31,989 nucleotides of DNA from positions 1-31,989 of the forward strand of contig CAYLOT010000027.1 of assembly GCA_964385405.1 (NCBI GenBank). The letters run 5' to 3'. Of this stretch, positions 1 through 7,705 are shown piece by piece. Both the position numbers and the translations under genes were made by a program. Each line of letters starts with the position of its first letter. Position 1 is the first letter of the stretch. The notes under the pieces are model-generated. The model saw only the letters and a list, made by a program, of their open reading frames with translations, did not search any database and was not told the DNA's origin. This DNA comes from CAIZGX01 sp964385405 (GTDB taxonomy: Bacteria; Bacteroidota; Bacteroidia; Flavobacteriales_D; Sanyastnellaceae).

Positions 1-222
1 TGCGCAGGGACGTATTTTCAAGTGCTCGATTACAGCGCTATTTCAGACGAACCAGATTTCGATTTTGCAGTTCGCTTGAACAAAGAAGCCAAGGTGACAA
101 GCATTGCGCTTTCTCCTTTCTATGAAAACGGAAGTGAAGCAAAACGTTTGCGTTTCTGTTTCGCGAAGGAAGATGCCGACATTCTTGAAGCGGCTAATCG
201 ATTAAAGAACTATATTCGTTAG
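1..222 (+). CDS. PLP-dependent aminotransferase, C-terminal end (methionine aminotransferase-like), partial
   Basis: The reading frame is open from the first base, so this is the last 73 codons of a gene that begins outside the window; the GTG at 22 is not a credible start. The tail has the pattern of the fold-type I aminotransferase YbdL/MtnE group: an opening GTYFQ strand, then an acidic ISDEPDFDFAVRL segment, then the C-terminal motif LRFCFAK, which in this family precedes the last helix. Those enzymes transaminate methionine or its keto acid (4-methylthio-2-oxobutanoate), often with glutamine as amino donor. An omega-amidase gene lies 3 kb downstream on the same strand and would use the keto acid made from glutamine. 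Family assignment is fairly sure; substrate is inferred. Confidence 0.8.
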   Translation, partial: CAGTYFQVLDYSAISDEPDFDFAVRLNKEAKVTSIALSPFYENGSEAKRLRFCFAKEDADILEAANRLKNYIR

Positions 223-223
223 C

Positions 224-1015
224 ATGAAGCAGCTGACTCTTCTTCTTGGATTTTTCTTTTCAGTTACCGCCTTCGCGCAGTTCCGTCAGTTAAATCCGAT
301 GGCATATATCGGTTCTGAAAATCCTTCGGTCATCGTGTCTCCGCTCGACTACAACAAGGCGGGTGTATACCGTCAGACCAACGGTGCAGGCGGATTTCAA
401 GGTCAGCTAAATTTAGATCGCATTTATTCTGCGGTTGGAATTGATCTGTACAACAACACAAAGGCGTTTAATGCCTCGGCTCTTCAGTTTGCCACGCACT
501 CGTATACTTCACGAAGAAACCTACATGTTGGATTCGGGGCACGCGCTGAATTCACCAACTACGAAAATCACACCTTCAATTATTCATTCGGATTGAATGT
601 CATGAGCAATCCGGCTGGAAGATTTCTTGCAGGAGTTTCGTATAAGAACGAAGACTTGCAAGTGACTCCGTTCGAAAATGAAGTCACAGTTCTTTCAAAT
701 GTTATGAGTGCTCAAGTTGGAATAGCGGTGGCTCGTCTTTCGCGTAGATCGAACCTCGGGTTTTCAGGAATTTACAAACGCGGATTTGAAGGCGAAGAAA
801 AAGTGAGACAATTTCAAACAGGATTGGGTTTCACCTCTAGAAAATACATGATCGGTTTGGGTGTGCGCGCATGGGACAATGCACATGCGGGTGCGTATGT
901 TCGTGGATTTTATCTCATCAGGAAATTTGTCATTGGCTACACGGGTTTAGCGAGTGACCAGAACCGTTCACTTCAACAATGGAATCACGAAATTTCTTTT
1001 CAATATAAATTTTAA
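224..1015 (+). CDS. PorP/SprF-like outer-membrane beta-barrel protein
   Basis: A 263-residue protein with a signal peptide (residues 1 to about 18, ending AFA-Q). The mature part is made of alternating polar and aromatic strands, with a late GVRAWDNAHAGAYVRGFY segment and an aromatic C-terminus (SFQYKF), as expected of an outer-membrane barrel. The order of strands and the C-terminal HEISF-type strand resemble the PorP/SprF family, whose members accompany type IX secretion and gliding proteins. It is a little shorter than typical PorP proteins (about 300 residues) and lacks the clear N-terminal FSQ/LNPA signature, so it may be a divergent member or another barrel. It starts two bases after the preceding stop codon, so it is probably cotranscribed with the aminotransferase. 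Confidence 0.5.
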   Translation: MKQLTLLLGFFFSVTAFAQFRQLNPMAYIGSENPSVIVSPLDYNKAGVYRQTNGAGGFQGQLNLDRIYSAVGIDLYNNTKAFNASALQFATHSYTSRRNLHVGFGARAEFTNYENHTFNYSFGLNVMSNPAGRFLAGVSYKNEDLQVTPFENEVTVLSNVMSAQVGIAVARLSRRSNLGFSGIYKRGFEGEEKVRQFQTGLGFTSRKYMIGLGVRAWDNAHAGAYVRGFYLIRKFVIGYTGLASDQNRSLQQWNHEISFQYKF

Positions 1016-1017
1016 TT

Positions 1018-2649
1018 ATGAAAAAACTAATTGCTCTTTGTCTTTCTGTCGTTTCAAGTTTAGCACTTTTTGCGCAGACGAATGTAGATTCAAAGATTAC
1101 GCAAGTGACGGTGTACTTGCAAGGTGCGCAATTGACGCATACTTCCGAAACGCAGGTGGCTCAGGGAAAGCAGACGGTAGTGTTTACAGGATTAAGTGCC
1201 GACATGCAGCCCGAGAGTGTGGTCTTGGAATGTGGAAATAGAAACGTGGTGTTTCAAAGCGTTTCCATTCGAAACAACTATTTGAAAGAGCAAGCACCGA
1301 ATGCGAAGATTGCCGAGCTGCAAGAAAAGTTAGCTTTGGTTGAAGAGAAGTTGGCAACGCTTCGCGCAGAGAAAGGCGTGTATGCGAAAGAGCGCGACAT
1401 GTTGTTTCGCAACGAAGCCATTGGCGGAACAGCGAACAATGTACCTATTGCAGAAATTGAAAAAGCAGCCGATTTCTTCCGTAAGCGTAACAACGAGATC
1501 AATGCGTTCTTGTTGAAGGCCGATGCTGAAGAACGCAAGTTGGTGAAAGAGCAAACCAATTACAGTGCGCAGCTTTCAGAGTTGAATGCGAAAACCAATC
1601 CACCTACTTCTGAAGTAACAGTGGTGTTAGATGCGAAGGTTCGTGGCAACGCCACCTTCACGCTGAAGTATTTGGTTCGCAACGCCGGTTGGGCGCCGAA
1701 GTACGACGTTCGTGCAGAGAATGCTATTGATCCGGTGAAGCTCGATTACCACGCGAATGTGTTCAATAAATCGGGATTGGATTGGACCGAAGTGCTTATG
1801 ATTTTAAGCACCAGCGAGCCGCTGCAAGGGGCAGAGAAGCCAACGTTAGAAACGTGGGATGTTGCAGAGACGACAAAACGAGTGGCGGGTGTTCAGAAGA
1901 ATTTAGAGTCTGTAACTATTATGGACATGAAGAGCAACCGTAGCGATTATTTGAAGAAGGAAGATAAAGACGGAGAGGGTGCTGTGGCGTTTCAGCAAGT
2001 AGCAGTTCAGGAGTTGAGTGCCGAGTTCGAGATTGAATTGCCGTATACGATTTTGTCAGACGGTAAGCCTTATGTGGTAGACGTTACCTCGTACAACTTG
2101 CCAGCAAAGTACATGCATTATGCTGTTCCGAAGCAAGACACCGATGCATTCTTAATGGCGAAGGTTGTAGGATGGAATACCTTGAATTTAGTAAGTGGAA
2201 AGGCGAGTGTTTATTTTGCAGGTGCTTACTTGGGACAGAGTTTCATTAACACCGCATCTGTAGACGATACGCTTTCTCTTTCGTTGGGAAGAGACAAGCG
2301 TGTGGCACTGTCGCGCAAGAAGCAATCTGAACTAAGTAAGCGTCAGTTGTTGGGTAACAACGAGAAGGAAACGTTCTACTTCGAAACAACAGTGCGCAAC
2401 AACCGCGACAAGGAAATTAATGTTTTGTTGGAAGATCAACTGCCTATTTCTTCCGACGGACAAATTGAAGTGGCTATGTTGGAAATCTCTGGCGCCGCAT
2501 TGGAAAAGAACACCGGTAAGCTTTCTTGGAATATCAAGTTAGCACCTGGTGAAAGCAAAACTGTCACGTTGGGCTACAGCATTAAGACTCCGAAGTCTAT
2601 GCAGGTTTCGAAAGCGAAGTTTAGAACGATTGCTTGTCCGAGTTTTTAA
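1018..2649 (+). CDS. MuiA-like protein (DUF4140/DUF4139)
   Basis: A 543-residue exported protein. Residues 1-20 are a signal peptide ending LFAQ. Residues about 24-95 match the DUF4140 N-terminal domain (start ITQVTVYLQGAQLT), residues about 105-190 are a charged coiled coil (EKLALVEEKLATL), and about 200-540 form the DUF4139 domain with its conserved core LKYLVRNAGWAPKYD and the ILSTSEP segment. This is the layout of the mucoidy inhibitor A family, found in many bacteria and of unknown biochemical function. The gene begins two bases after the upstream barrel gene. Its stop codon sits one base before the mini-hairpin array at 2651-2883, which may terminate its transcript. Confidence 0.8.
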   Translation: MKKLIALCLSVVSSLALFAQTNVDSKITQVTVYLQGAQLTHTSETQVAQGKQTVVFTGLSADMQPESVVLECGNRNVVFQSVSIRNNYLKEQAPNAKIAELQEKLALVEEKLATLRAEKGVYAKERDMLFRNEAIGGTANNVPIAEIEKAADFFRKRNNEINAFLLKADAEERKLVKEQTNYSAQLSELNAKTNPPTSEVTVVLDAKVRGNATFTLKYLVRNAGWAPKYDVRAENAIDPVKLDYHANVFNKSGLDWTEVLMILSTSEPLQGAEKPTLETWDVAETTKRVAGVQKNLESVTIMDMKSNRSDYLKKEDKDGEGAVAFQQVAVQELSAEFEIELPYTILSDGKPYVVDVTSYNLPAKYMHYAVPKQDTDAFLMAKVVGWNTLNLVSGKASVYFAGAYLGQSFINTASVDDTLSLSLGRDKRVALSRKKQSELSKRQLLGNNEKETFYFETTVRNNRDKEINVLLEDQLPISSDGQIEVAMLEISGAALEKNTGKLSWNIKLAPGESKTVTLGYSIKTPKSMQVSKAKFRTIACPSF

Positions 2650-2650
2650 T

Positions 2651-2883
2651 CTGATGTAATCAGATCAATCACTTCGTGATCAATTCTTCGAATCAATCCT
2701 GCAGATTAATCGCTTCGTGATCAATTCTTCGAATCAATCCTGCGGATCAAACCTTCGGTGAAATCGGAACGATTGATCACGTAGTGATTGATTGCAACGC
2801 AATTGATCATCGCAGATGATTGATCCGAAGGATTGATTGCTTGCAATTGATCATCGCAGATGATTGATCACCAAAGGTGATTG
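2651..2883. repeat. Array of about 16 tandem mini-hairpins with a polarity switch
   Basis: The 247-base gap between two convergent genes is filled with short perfect or near-perfect hairpins, each a 3-6 bp stem and a loop of usually three bases, set two bases apart. Examples: ATCAC-TTC-GTGAT (2668-2680), ATTC-TTC-GAAT (2683-2693), ATCC-TGC-GGAT (2737-2747), ATCATC-GCA-GATGAT (2806-2820), ATCACC-AAA-GGTGAT (2867-2881). Left of about 2760 the linkers read CA (once TA) and loops read TTC or TGC; right of it the linkers read TG and loops are mainly GAA, GCA or GTA, which is the same unit in reverse orientation. Stem sequences differ while pairing is kept. It could act as a two-way terminator or as a DNA-level structure; no known family is recognised. 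Confidence 0.85.
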
Positions 2884-2896
2884 AAAAAAGTTCCTG

Positions 2897-3235
2897 TTAC
2901 GATTTTTTCAACGGCCCCATCGTAATCAAATAACGAAGAATCGCTTGCTCTTCGCTCTTGTCAATGCCAGCAGCTTTGTCTTTGTTCGCCATTTCTACCA
3001 TCTCGGGTACATGGTGCTTCCAACCGCGAATGCCTTCAGATGCTGGATCTTTCAACGCATGACAACTTTGGCAATGCTCTGTGTACAATACCTGTCCGGT
3101 TTGCAATTCAGCAAGCGTTACGCCAGCGAATTCCGTTTTCGCTAAGGTTACATCTGCTTCAGTAATTGCTACTTGCTTCGAAGCGGCACATCCTACAGCT
3201 ACTGCTGCAATAGAAAGAAAGATCCATTTTTTCAT
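2897..3235 (-). CDS. Small c-type cytochrome, probable lipoprotein
   Basis: A 112-residue protein with a short hydrophobic leader followed by AVGC (Cys16), a plausible lipobox, so it is probably anchored to a membrane on the periplasmic side. One heme-binding motif, CQSCH, is at residues 55-59; Met106 in YLITMGP is the likely second axial ligand. Length and layout fit a single-heme class I cytochrome c for electron transfer; the partner is not visible here. A promoter-like TATCTTGG box (minus strand, 3247-3240) lies four bases before the ATG. It is divergent from the omega-amidase gene with only 43 bases between them, and its 3' end faces the mini-hairpin array. Confidence 0.82.
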   Translation of the reverse strand: MKKWIFLSIAAVAVGCAASKQVAITEADVTLAKTEFAGVTLAELQTGQVLYTEHCQSCHALKDPASEGIRGWKHHVPEMVEMANKDKAAGIDKSEEQAILRYLITMGPLKKS

Positions 3236-3239
3236 GAAG

Positions 3240-3247
3240 CCAAGATA
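3240..3247 (-). promoter_or_regulatory. Promoter -7 box candidate for the cytochrome gene
   Basis: On the minus strand this reads TATCTTGG, seven of eight matches to the Bacteroidota TAnnTTTG box. Four bases separate it from the ATG at 3235, which would place transcription start at or next to the start codon. No convincing -33 TTG is seen, so this is tentative. Confidence 0.35.
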
Positions 3248-3269
3248 GTTGATTTATCCCATTTTCTTC

Positions 3270-3277
3270 TAACTTCG
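3270..3277 (+). promoter_or_regulatory. Promoter -7 box candidate for the omega-amidase gene
   Basis: Reads TAACTTCG, seven of eight matches to TAnnTTTG. It ends one base before the first ATG (3279) and seven bases before the second ATG (3285). If it is the real promoter, the transcript would begin after the first ATG and translation would start at 3285. Confidence 0.3.
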
Positions 3278-3278
3278 A

Positions 3279-4046
3279 ATGCAAATGAAATTAAAGTCAC
3301 TTCTACTCGAAACGTCCCTGTATTGGGAAAATCAAGAGGCCAACCGCGCGCACTTCAAATCGCTCCTGCAAGAACAACAACCCAATCAATGGGACCTCAT
3401 TGTTCTTCCCGAAATGTTTTCTACCGGTTTCACCATGAATACCGCTGTTTCTGAAGTACGCACCAGCGGCGAGTTTCCGAGTGTTACATTGTTGAAGGAA
3501 GAAGCTGCTCGTTTAAACGCCGCTATCGTTGGAAGCCTCTCTGTTAGCGAAGAAGGGAAGGCATACAACCGTTTGTTCTTCGTGCGTCCAAGCGGAGAAG
3601 TTTCAACCTACAACAAACGTCACTTGTTCTCCTTCGCGGGTGAACACAAACACTACGAGGCAGGCCAAGAGGAATGCCTGGTGGAATGGCGCGGATGGAA
3701 TATTCTGCTGAACATCTGCTACGACTTGCGTTTCCCGGTTTGGACGCGCAATGAATCGATAAACGGACAACCGAAATTCGATCTAATAATCTATGTGGCC
3801 AACTGGCCAAGCGTTCGCGCAGAAGTTTGGAAGACATTGTTGAAAGCACGTGCTATAGAAAACGTGGCCTACGTCATTGGTGTAAACAGAATTGGGGAAG
3901 ACGGAAACGGACACGGCTACAGCGGCGATTCAGCCATTGTAAATTACAGAGGAGAACTTGTTCAAGAACTTTCGCTAGAAGAATTGAATGCCTTCCGCGA
4001 AAAGTTTCCCGCGTTAAACGATGCCGATTCGTTTCAACTTAAATAG
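3279..4046 (+). CDS. Omega-amidase, nitrilase superfamily (YafV/Nit2 type)
   Basis: A 255-residue cytosolic carbon-nitrogen hydrolase. The catalytic triad is visible: Glu45 in LPEMFSTGF, Lys113 in YNKRHLF, and Cys147 in NICYDLRFP. The STGF and YDLRFPVW contexts are typical of omega-amidases such as E. coli YafV and mammalian Nit2, which hydrolyse 2-oxoglutaramate or 2-oxosuccinamate to 2-oxoglutarate or oxaloacetate plus ammonia. These remove the keto acid left when glutamine is the amino donor in transamination, which fits the aminotransferase at the left edge. Length is normal for the family. Two ATGs compete (3279 and 3285); the box at 3270-3277 favours the second, which loses two residues. 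The 3' end overlaps the convergent gene by 8 bases. Confidence 0.85.
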   Translation: MQMKLKSLLLETSLYWENQEANRAHFKSLLQEQQPNQWDLIVLPEMFSTGFTMNTAVSEVRTSGEFPSVTLLKEEAARLNAAIVGSLSVSEEGKAYNRLFFVRPSGEVSTYNKRHLFSFAGEHKHYEAGQEECLVEWRGWNILLNICYDLRFPVWTRNESINGQPKFDLIIYVANWPSVRAEVWKTLLKARAIENVAYVIGVNRIGEDGNGHGYSGDSAIVNYRGELVQELSLEELNAFREKFPALNDADSFQLK

Positions 4047-4887
4047 AAAAACAGAAAGTTAGAATCTTGTTCCAACCCTTGAACTCGTTCATGTTCAAGA
4101 TCATTTTGTCTTTTGAAAACGCCAGCGAAAGCTCGGCGTTTTTATTTGTCCCTAAAGGAAGGAAGAATCCCGTGCTTACGTAATAGCCAAAGCCAATGCC
4201 GGTTTGCGGTTGGTAGTTGATCATTTGTGCTGGATTTGCAGCCCCGATAATTAATTCATAATTGCGATCTCCAACAATTGCAACGTTGTTAATCACCTTT
4301 GTTCCCAACATGCTTCCGCCAAATTGCATGAAATACAATCCATTGCCGCTTAACGCCCATCCGGTTCTGTATCCCAAGCCCAGTTGCAAGCGCTGTTCAT
4401 TTCCTTCAATATTAAAAATCCGAATGTCATTTTGCCCATTTTGTTGTGCAGAAGTCCCGTTCAGTTGCATGGTGAATCTGTCGAACGCTTTCACCTTACA
4501 CACATTCAAATCGAAAATGAAAGAAGACTTGTTGTTGAAGTCATAGGCAGTCTGAAATCCAATGTTGAAACCTCCGTTGTAACGCATGGCCGTTGGATAG
4601 GCATCGTAAGGAAATTGAAATCCGGTTGCATTGAAATAAGAGGTAATGTACTGAGTCTCTTGCGGAGTGAGGTTCAAACGCTCTTCAATGCTGTACATAC
4701 GCACCCCGTTCGGATCTATGTTGTTGTCGTAGAAACCACTACCATTGTAGTAATTCGCCGAAACTTTCGAGGGGAAATACATCCCCATATTTAATCCGAA
4801 ACGAAATCCTTTGCGCTCGTCTCGATCCTGAGCGAAAGAAACAAGAGACAACAATGCGAGAGATATGAACAAGAATCTTTTTTTCAT
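4039..4887 (-). CDS. Secreted outer-membrane beta-barrel-like protein, unknown function
   Basis: 282 residues with a clear signal peptide (residues 1-19, ending SFAQ). The mature protein is rich in Gly, Asn, Tyr and Phe, with alternating strands such as FRFGLNMGMYFP, GGFNIGFQTAYDF and GIGFGYYVSTGFF, and ends in Phe-Ser-Ile. This pattern suggests a small outer-membrane barrel of the kind abundant in Bacteroidota, but I do not recognise a specific family. A good TATTTTTG box lies 19 bases upstream of the ATG. The 3' end overlaps the omega-amidase gene by 8 bases, tail to tail. Confidence 0.6.
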   Translation of the reverse strand: MKKRFLFISLALLSLVSFAQDRDERKGFRFGLNMGMYFPSKVSANYYNGSGFYDNNIDPNGVRMYSIEERLNLTPQETQYITSYFNATGFQFPYDAYPTAMRYNGGFNIGFQTAYDFNNKSSFIFDLNVCKVKAFDRFTMQLNGTSAQQNGQNDIRIFNIEGNEQRLQLGLGYRTGWALSGNGLYFMQFGGSMLGTKVINNVAIVGDRNYELIIGAANPAQMINYQPQTGIGFGYYVSTGFFLPLGTNKNAELSLAFSKDKMILNMNEFKGWNKILTFCFSI

Positions 4888-4906
4888 AACAATGGGTGCT
4901 AGTCTT

Positions 4907-4914
4907 CAAAAATA
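4907..4914 (-). promoter_or_regulatory. Promoter -7 box for the 4039-4887 gene
   Basis: Minus-strand TATTTTTG is a full match to TAnnTTTG and lies 19 bases upstream of the ATG, giving a short leader of about 15 bases. A -33 TTG is not evident at the usual distance. Confidence 0.5.
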
Positions 4915-4942
4915 AGCCGAAATTCGAGGCCACGGAGAAAAG

Positions 4943-6280
4943 ATGTTGTACGCCATTACAGATATTGAAACCACCGGCGGAAAAGCTGAGCAAGGTAGCA
5001 TTACCGAAATTGCTATTCTTCTGCACGATGGAAAAAAGGTGGTAGATGCCTACCAAACCCTTATCAATCCAGAGAAAAGACTTCCCCCTTTTGTAGTTCA
5101 GCTAACAGGAATTACAGACGCTATGCTGTCTCGCGCACCAATTTTTGAAGATGTAGCCGATGAAATTTACGATATGCTGAAAGACGCGGTATTCGTGGCG
5201 CACAACGTGAACTTCGATTTCAATTTCATTAAGGAAGAATTCAGCGCTATTGGATATTCTTGGACGCCACAGCGTTTGTGCACCATTCGGCTGGCGCGCA
5301 AAGCGTTTCCAAACATGACGCGTTACGGTCTCGACAATCTTTGCCGCGAATTAAACATTACCAACGCCAGCGCCCACCGCGCCATGGGCGATACACAAGC
5401 TACAGCCGAGTTGTTCGATAAGGTTATTGAAGAAATAGGTTTAAACGGCGTGAACGCCATGCTCGGCAGAGGTAGCGCTGAAGCGTATTTACCGCATCAC
5501 CTTCCGGAAGATACCATTGACAAACTTCCAAAGGCCACGGGCGTGTATTACATGCGTGACAACAAGGGAAAGCCCATATACATTGGTAAAGCGAAGAACA
5601 TTCGCAAGCGGATCAAAGAACATTTTCAGAACGGAGAAGCCGATAAGAAGATTTCATTTTCGAATGAAGTGCATCACATCGATTACGTAGAAACTTCTTC
5701 CGAGTTGGTGGCTTTCTTGTTGGAAGACCAAGAGATTCGCACCCACATGCCGAAGCACAATGCCGCGCAGAAGAAGAAGCGCCCGAAAGTTGGGCTCTTT
5801 CAATTCGAAGACCAACAAGGCTATATACGCTTAATGGCTGCGCAGCTTTCCGGACAAGCCACACCGCTTCGCATTTTTCCAACCCTTCCTGCCGCTAATA
5901 AGTGGTTGGTGAAGTTCTGCAGTTATCACGGGTTTTCATTGAAAACCATTGGCATGTTTAGCGAAGAAGAATTATCAACGCGTGAAGAACACAACGAACG
6001 CATAAAAGAAGCCATGTCGAAGGCTTTCAATCCGCAACACGCAATTATAACTCACCGAGGAAGAGAGCATGGCGAGTACGTTTTTGTTTTGGTTGAGGAC
6101 GGACTTCCGAAAGGCTACGGGTTTATTCATGAACACCTCGACACCATAACTTCGGTTGAAGATTTACAAGACCGATTAATCCCGCTGAAAATTTCAGAAT
6201 TGAGCGCTGGATTCATTCAGTATTTTATGGATGCTCCGCAAGGGCACCGCATTAAACCGCTTACGCAGTCAGGCGTTTGA
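4943..6280 (+). CDS. DnaQ-family exonuclease fused to a UvrC-type GIY-YIG nuclease
   Basis: A 445-residue two-nuclease fusion. Residues 1-165 are a DEDDh 3'-5' exonuclease: Asp7 and Glu9 in TDIETTGG, Asp92 in HNVNFDFNF, and His145/Asp150 in HRAMGD. Residues about 195-275 are a GIY-YIG domain like the N-terminal half of UvrC/Cho: GVYYM at 200-204, YIGKAKNIRKR from 213, and Glu261 in AFLLEDQEI, the expected catalytic acid. The C-terminal 170 residues are of uncertain fold. Such exonuclease/GIY-YIG fusions are known and are thought to act in DNA repair. It is divergent from the barrel gene (55-base gap), and its end overlaps the glycosyltransferase gene by 20 bases, tail to tail. Confidence 0.88.
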   Translation: MLYAITDIETTGGKAEQGSITEIAILLHDGKKVVDAYQTLINPEKRLPPFVVQLTGITDAMLSRAPIFEDVADEIYDMLKDAVFVAHNVNFDFNFIKEEFSAIGYSWTPQRLCTIRLARKAFPNMTRYGLDNLCRELNITNASAHRAMGDTQATAELFDKVIEEIGLNGVNAMLGRGSAEAYLPHHLPEDTIDKLPKATGVYYMRDNKGKPIYIGKAKNIRKRIKEHFQNGEADKKISFSNEVHHIDYVETSSELVAFLLEDQEIRTHMPKHNAAQKKKRPKVGLFQFEDQQGYIRLMAAQLSGQATPLRIFPTLPAANKWLVKFCSYHGFSLKTIGMFSEEELSTREEHNERIKEAMSKAFNPQHAIITHRGREHGEYVFVLVEDGLPKGYGFIHEHLDTITSVEDLQDRLIPLKISELSAGFIQYFMDAPQGHRIKPLTQSGV

Positions 6281-6977
6281 AGAGATATTTCGAAACAATA
6301 AACGGAACCACAACCAACATTTGAAGAGCATTTAAGTATTCGTTCTTCAACCGAATTTCTTCCTTATACAATTTCCAAACGTAACGTTTTGAAAGTCCGT
6401 TTGCGTCGCATTGTGCCACGGTTTCATTCACATATTCCACCTTTACATTTTTATTTTTTAGGTGGAAATGAAACTCGTAATCGCCTAAGATTTGGTACGA
6501 CGTATTGAAGTTTCGTTCTTGAAATAACGCGCGTCTGTAGAGCACACCTTGTTGGTGAAGCGTGTGCTTCCAGATCATTCCATTTGGAAATGAAGGGGTG
6601 TGAATTTTTGTAGTAGCGCTGTGTGAAAGGCCTGTGTTTTCAACGTTTCCAAAGACGAGGTCTGCTTGTGCGCCGCGAGAAATTAAATTTGAAAGCGTGT
6701 TTTCATTCGCTAAAATATCGTCGCTTCCCAAGAGGTAAATCCATTCACCTTTCGCAACAGCAATGCCTTTGTTCATGGCATCGTAAACGCCGTTGTCTTT
6801 CTCGTGAATGAAGGTAATGGGGAAGGGGTAAGCGGGGAGCGATTGAAACGTTTCGGGTTCATTCGCGCCGTCTACAATTACAACTTCAAGTTGAATGTTT
6901 TTTTGTGAAGCAATGCTATCGAGGGCTTGCGCAATGCGCGCATCTCGAAAGGTTGGAATAACAACGGTGCATTGCAT
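6261..6977 (-). CDS. Family 2 glycosyltransferase
   Basis: 238 residues. The GT-A fold is shown by the N-terminal strand TVVIPTFRD, VVIVDGANEPET (nucleotide binding), HEKDNGVYDAMNKGIA (residues about 55-70) and the metal-binding LLGSDD in place of a classic DxD. The DNGVYDAMNKGI motif is typical of WcaA-like enzymes that add sugars to surface polysaccharide or lipid-linked intermediates; donor and acceptor cannot be read from the sequence. A hydrophobic stretch near the C-terminus (LQMLVVVPFIVSKYLF) may bind the membrane. It is the last gene of the M16-M16-ftsE operon, nine bases after ftsE. Confidence 0.85.
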   Translation of the reverse strand: MQCTVVIPTFRDARIAQALDSIASQKNIQLEVVIVDGANEPETFQSLPAYPFPITFIHEKDNGVYDAMNKGIAVAKGEWIYLLGSDDILANENTLSNLISRGAQADLVFGNVENTGLSHSATTKIHTPSFPNGMIWKHTLHQQGVLYRRALFQERNFNTSYQILGDYEFHFHLKNKNVKVEYVNETVAQCDANGLSKRYVWKLYKEEIRLKNEYLNALQMLVVVPFIVSKYLFKRLTA

Positions 6978-6986
6978 AAGGAAGCG

Positions 6987-7697
6987 TTAGGCGATGGCTT
7001 CTTCTATTTCTTCCGGACGAGGAGACTCGATGAGTTTTTTTCCTTTGCACAAAACAATACGTGAGCTGTATTTGCGCATAGCGTCGTAATCGTGCGAAGC
7101 CATAACTACAGCGGTGCCGCCTTCGCTAATCATTTTCAATAAATCTAAAATGCCTTTGGCGGTGGAAGGGTCTAGGTTTCCAGTAGGCTCATCGGCAATA
7201 ATGAGATGCGGCGAGTTCAACAACGCTCGGGCAATAGCCAAGCGTTGTTGTTCTCCACCACTTAATTCAAAAGGCATTTTTTGTTTCTTTTCTGAAAGCC
7301 CAACAAGCTCCAACACATCGTCTATGCGACTGTGAATGGCCGAACTTTTGTTCCATCCTGTTGCACGCAGAACGAATTCCAAATTATCTGAAACCGAACG
7401 GTCGGTAAGCAATTCAAAATTCTGAAATACAATTCCCAATTTTCTACGAAGCTCTGAAATGCGCTTCAGCGTGAGCTTGCGCAAGTCTGCGTTGCACACG
7501 TGACCTTTCCCATTCTTCAACGGAATGTCGGCGTAAAGCGTTTTCAATAAACTCGATTTTCCACTTCCGGTTTTACCAATAAGGAAAACGAATTCACCGT
7601 CGAATACTTCGAAGTCTATATCTTCCAACACGCAAATTTTTCCTTGAAAAATAGATGCGCGTTCAAGCGATACAATGCAATTGGTGTTTTCTTTCAT
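6987..7697 (-). CDS. ftsE: Cell-division ABC transporter ATPase FtsE
   Basis: 236 residues with every ABC ATPase motif: Walker A GKTGSGKSS (41-49), Q-loop Gln92, signature LSGGEQQR (145-152), Walker B LIIADEP (165-171) and switch His202. The sequence around the Walker A (FVFLIGKTGSGKSSLLKTLY) and RRKLGIVFQNFELLTDRSV is characteristic of FtsE of the Bacteroidota. FtsE works with the membrane protein FtsX to control cell-wall hydrolases at the division septum. FtsX is not in this window, so the pair is not adjacent here. The gene sits eight bases after the inactive M16 gene and nine before the glycosyltransferase, in a four-gene operon. Confidence 0.82.
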   Translation of the reverse strand: MKENTNCIVSLERASIFQGKICVLEDIDFEVFDGEFVFLIGKTGSGKSSLLKTLYADIPLKNGKGHVCNADLRKLTLKRISELRRKLGIVFQNFELLTDRSVSDNLEFVLRATGWNKSSAIHSRIDDVLELVGLSEKKQKMPFELSGGEQQRLAIARALLNSPHLIIADEPTGNLDPSTAKGILDLLKMISEGGTAVVMASHDYDAMRKYSSRIVLCKGKKLIESPRPEEIEEAIA

Positions 7698-7705
7698 TCG
7701 AATGA

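Noticed and set aside
2651..2883. CRISPR array
   Set aside because: Units are 11-15 bases, self-complementary and variable, with no constant 25-40 base repeats, no spacers and no cas genes nearby.
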